This document shows positions 5,479 through 6,793 of a stretch of 6,793 bases of DNA, piece by piece. Every line of letters starts with the position of its first letter. Within the stretch, counting starts at the first letter, position 1. Location of the stretch: contig NZ_CALIII010000006.1 of the NCBI RefSeq assembly GCF_938018145.1, forward strand, positions 1 to 6,793, written 5' to 3'. The position numbers were made by a program, and so were the translations under genes. The notes under the pieces were generated by a model that was not told the DNA's origin, did not search any database, and was given only the letters and a program-made list of their open reading frames with translations. Source of the stretch: an uncultured Campylobacter sp. GTDB taxonomy: Bacteria; Campylobacterota; Campylobacteria; Campylobacterales; Campylobacteraceae.

Positions 5479-6793
5479 GAAAAATTTTAGCCGCCGTTTT
5501 TGCACTGTGCTTTAGCTTAAATTTGTTTGCAAATACCGCAAGCGACGATCTAAACGCGACAGACATCCTAAGCGTCGTAAATCAAATCAACGCAGCAAAC
5601 GCGCAGATCGCCGTTATCAAGGCTCAGTCGGCCGAAAACAACGAAACCGCCGACAAAAACGTGCTTTTTAGAACGGTCTTAGAGAAAAAAGAAAAACTGA
5701 TCGAGCAGATCCCCTATCTCGTCATGCAAATCGAAATCGACGAGGAGCAGGTGCAAAATTTTAAACAAGAGATGCAAGAGTTAGAGACGAAAACCAAAAA
5801 GCTAAAAAACTCTAGCAATCAAAATTTATACGTCAAAAACATGCTTGAGCTTGAGCGTATGCGGCTTGATGAGCTATTTTACTCCTCGCTTTTAAATTTG
5901 GAAAATATCTTTAAGGAGGGCGGCAAAGCCGTAAACGTCAAACTTGCCGTCGAGGAGACGCTGCTTAGCTTTCAGACGGAGTTTTACGCACAGTTTAAGG
6001 CTTTTAAAGACTCGCTAAGCGAAGAAGTAGCCTTGGCGCATAAAAGCGAGCTAGACGCGCTAGAGGCGCACAAAAAGACGCTGGAGGAGATACTCCACTA
6101 TCTGCGCGATAACGCCGAGCTGCTCACGTCAAACTACATCATCTCCGAGCTAAATTTAAAAACCGCGATAGATTTTATCAACGAAAAGGCCTCGTTTACG
6201 AGCAAATTTAACGTTGGCAAGGCTGCGATTATATTCGTAGTATTTTTGTTTTTCGTCTCGTTTACGACGCTGCTTAGTAAGCTCACGCTGTGGGCGTTAA
6301 TGAAATTTTTCGTCAAGCACGACTCGGATAGACAGACGAAAGGGCGCATCGTAGAAATCATCAAGCGCCCGATGCTACTCACCCTTATCGCATACGCGAT
6401 AGATATCTGCGTCTCGATCGCGTATTATCCGGCTCCGATGCCGATAAAATTTGCAAATTTCCTAGCGATCACTTTCGTTATCGCCGTTACCTGGCTCATA
6501 CTTAGCGTACTAAACGGCTACGGCATGGTGCTCATCAACGAGCTCACCAAAAAAAGCGGGCGCAAAGAGGTGATAAATTTGATCCTAAAGATCATCTATT
6601 TCATCATCTTCGTTATCGCGCTGCTTATCGTGCTTAGCAAGCTCGGATTTAACGTTAGCGCCATCATCGCGTCTCTTGGTATCGGCGGCCTTGCGGTGGC
6701 TCTTGCGACTAAGGATATTTTGGCGAATTTCTTTGCTTCCGTCATGCTACTCTTTGACAACTCGTTTTCGCAAGGCGACTGGATCGTGTGCGG
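5475..6793 (+). CDS. MscS-family mechanosensitive ion channel (3' end outside window)
   Basis: This membrane channel is expected to open under membrane tension and release solutes on osmotic downshift. The first 439 residues are present with no frameshift. A signal peptide (about 1-19, ending LFA) is followed by a long charged, mostly helical and probably coiled-coil periplasmic region (about 20-245). Membrane helices then lie near 248-268, 299-317, 326-348 and 370-390. The last one, about 394-425, is the pore-lining helix of the family, with small-residue repeats (ASLGIGGLAVALATKD) and then LANFFASVMLLFDNSFSQGDW leading into the beta domain. The C-terminal cytoplasmic part is cut off. AGGAG (5463-5467) inside canB lies seven bases before the ATG, and the ATGA overlap implies translational coupling. 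Confidence 0.92.
   Translation, partial: MRKILAAVFALCFSLNLFANTASDDLNATDILSVVNQINAANAQIAVIKAQSAENNETADKNVLFRTVLEKKEKLIEQIPYLVMQIEIDEEQVQNFKQEMQELETKTKKLKNSSNQNLYVKNMLELERMRLDELFYSSLLNLENIFKEGGKAVNVKLAVEETLLSFQTEFYAQFKAFKDSLSEEVALAHKSELDALEAHKKTLEEILHYLRDNAELLTSNYIISELNLKTAIDFINEKASFTSKFNVGKAAIIFVVFLFFVSFTTLLSKLTLWALMKFFVKHDSDRQTKGRIVEIIKRPMLLTLIAYAIDICVSIAYYPAPMPIKFANFLAITFVIAVTWLILSVLNGYGMVLINELTKKSGRKEVINLILKIIYFIIFVIALLIVLSKLGFNVSAIIASLGIGGLAVALATKDILANFFASVMLLFDNSFSQGDWIVC

Noticed and set aside
6134..6382. Minus-strand frame opposite the mscS-type gene
   Set aside because: Antisense to a continuous MscS-family reading frame with membrane helices and pore motif.
1..6793. CRISPR array, insertion sequence, prophage or defence island
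   Set aside because: The AAATTT words are short and irregularly spaced without repeat-spacer structure; there is no transposase, integrase, long inverted repeat or defence gene, and all genes are core or metabolic.

Overview
The window looks like an ordinary chromosomal segment of an epsilonproteobacterium (Campylobacterota), most likely one of the higher-GC oral or intestinal Campylobacter species such as the C. showae / rectus / curvus / concisus group. Three things point there: the gene set and order, the extreme abundance of the word AAATTT (about 60 copies by hand count), and promoters made of a good TATAAT with no -35 box. From memory, the backbone pyrE - frr - secG - BI-1 family gene facing away from a beta-carbonic anhydrase and an MscS-type channel is also found in Campylobacter jejuni. 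Here two genes sit inside that backbone: a polysaccharide deacetylase between secG and frr, and a small thiD2-like gene between secG and the BI-1 gene.

Layout. Bases 1-31 hold the first ten codons of a minus-strand gene that leaves the window. Bases 32-755 are a long stretch with no credible gene and very dense in AAATTT. pyrE follows on the minus strand (756-1367), with a probable promoter in the 310-bp gap upstream of it. That gap also holds a strong intrinsic terminator (1637-1669) closing the next transcription unit. That unit reads leftward: BI-1 family gene (from 4686), thiD2-like gene, secG with its own likely promoter, deacetylase, frr. Its genes overlap or nearly touch, apart from the 61-bp gap holding the secG promoter. 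A 162-bp AT-rich divergent region (4687-4848) separates it from the rightward canB - mscS pair. These two overlap by ATGA, and mscS runs off the right end.

Functions. The leftward cluster mixes core functions: pyrimidine synthesis (PyrE), ribosome recycling (Frr) and protein export (SecG). It also carries a cell-envelope enzyme (deacetylase), a thiamin pathway kinase (ThiD2-like) and a seven-helix membrane protein (BI-1). The rightward pair couples CO2/bicarbonate interconversion to a mechanosensitive channel with a long periplasmic N-terminal region.

I see no mobile element, CRISPR array, defence system, tRNA or rRNA. The most interesting signals are the standalone ThiD2-like protein with a visible internal duplication, the AAATTT word bias (an exact match to RAATTY, the motif linked to DNA uptake in C. 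jejuni), and a very clear periodic T-tract promoter in front of canB. I did not find a convincing new multi-gene system.
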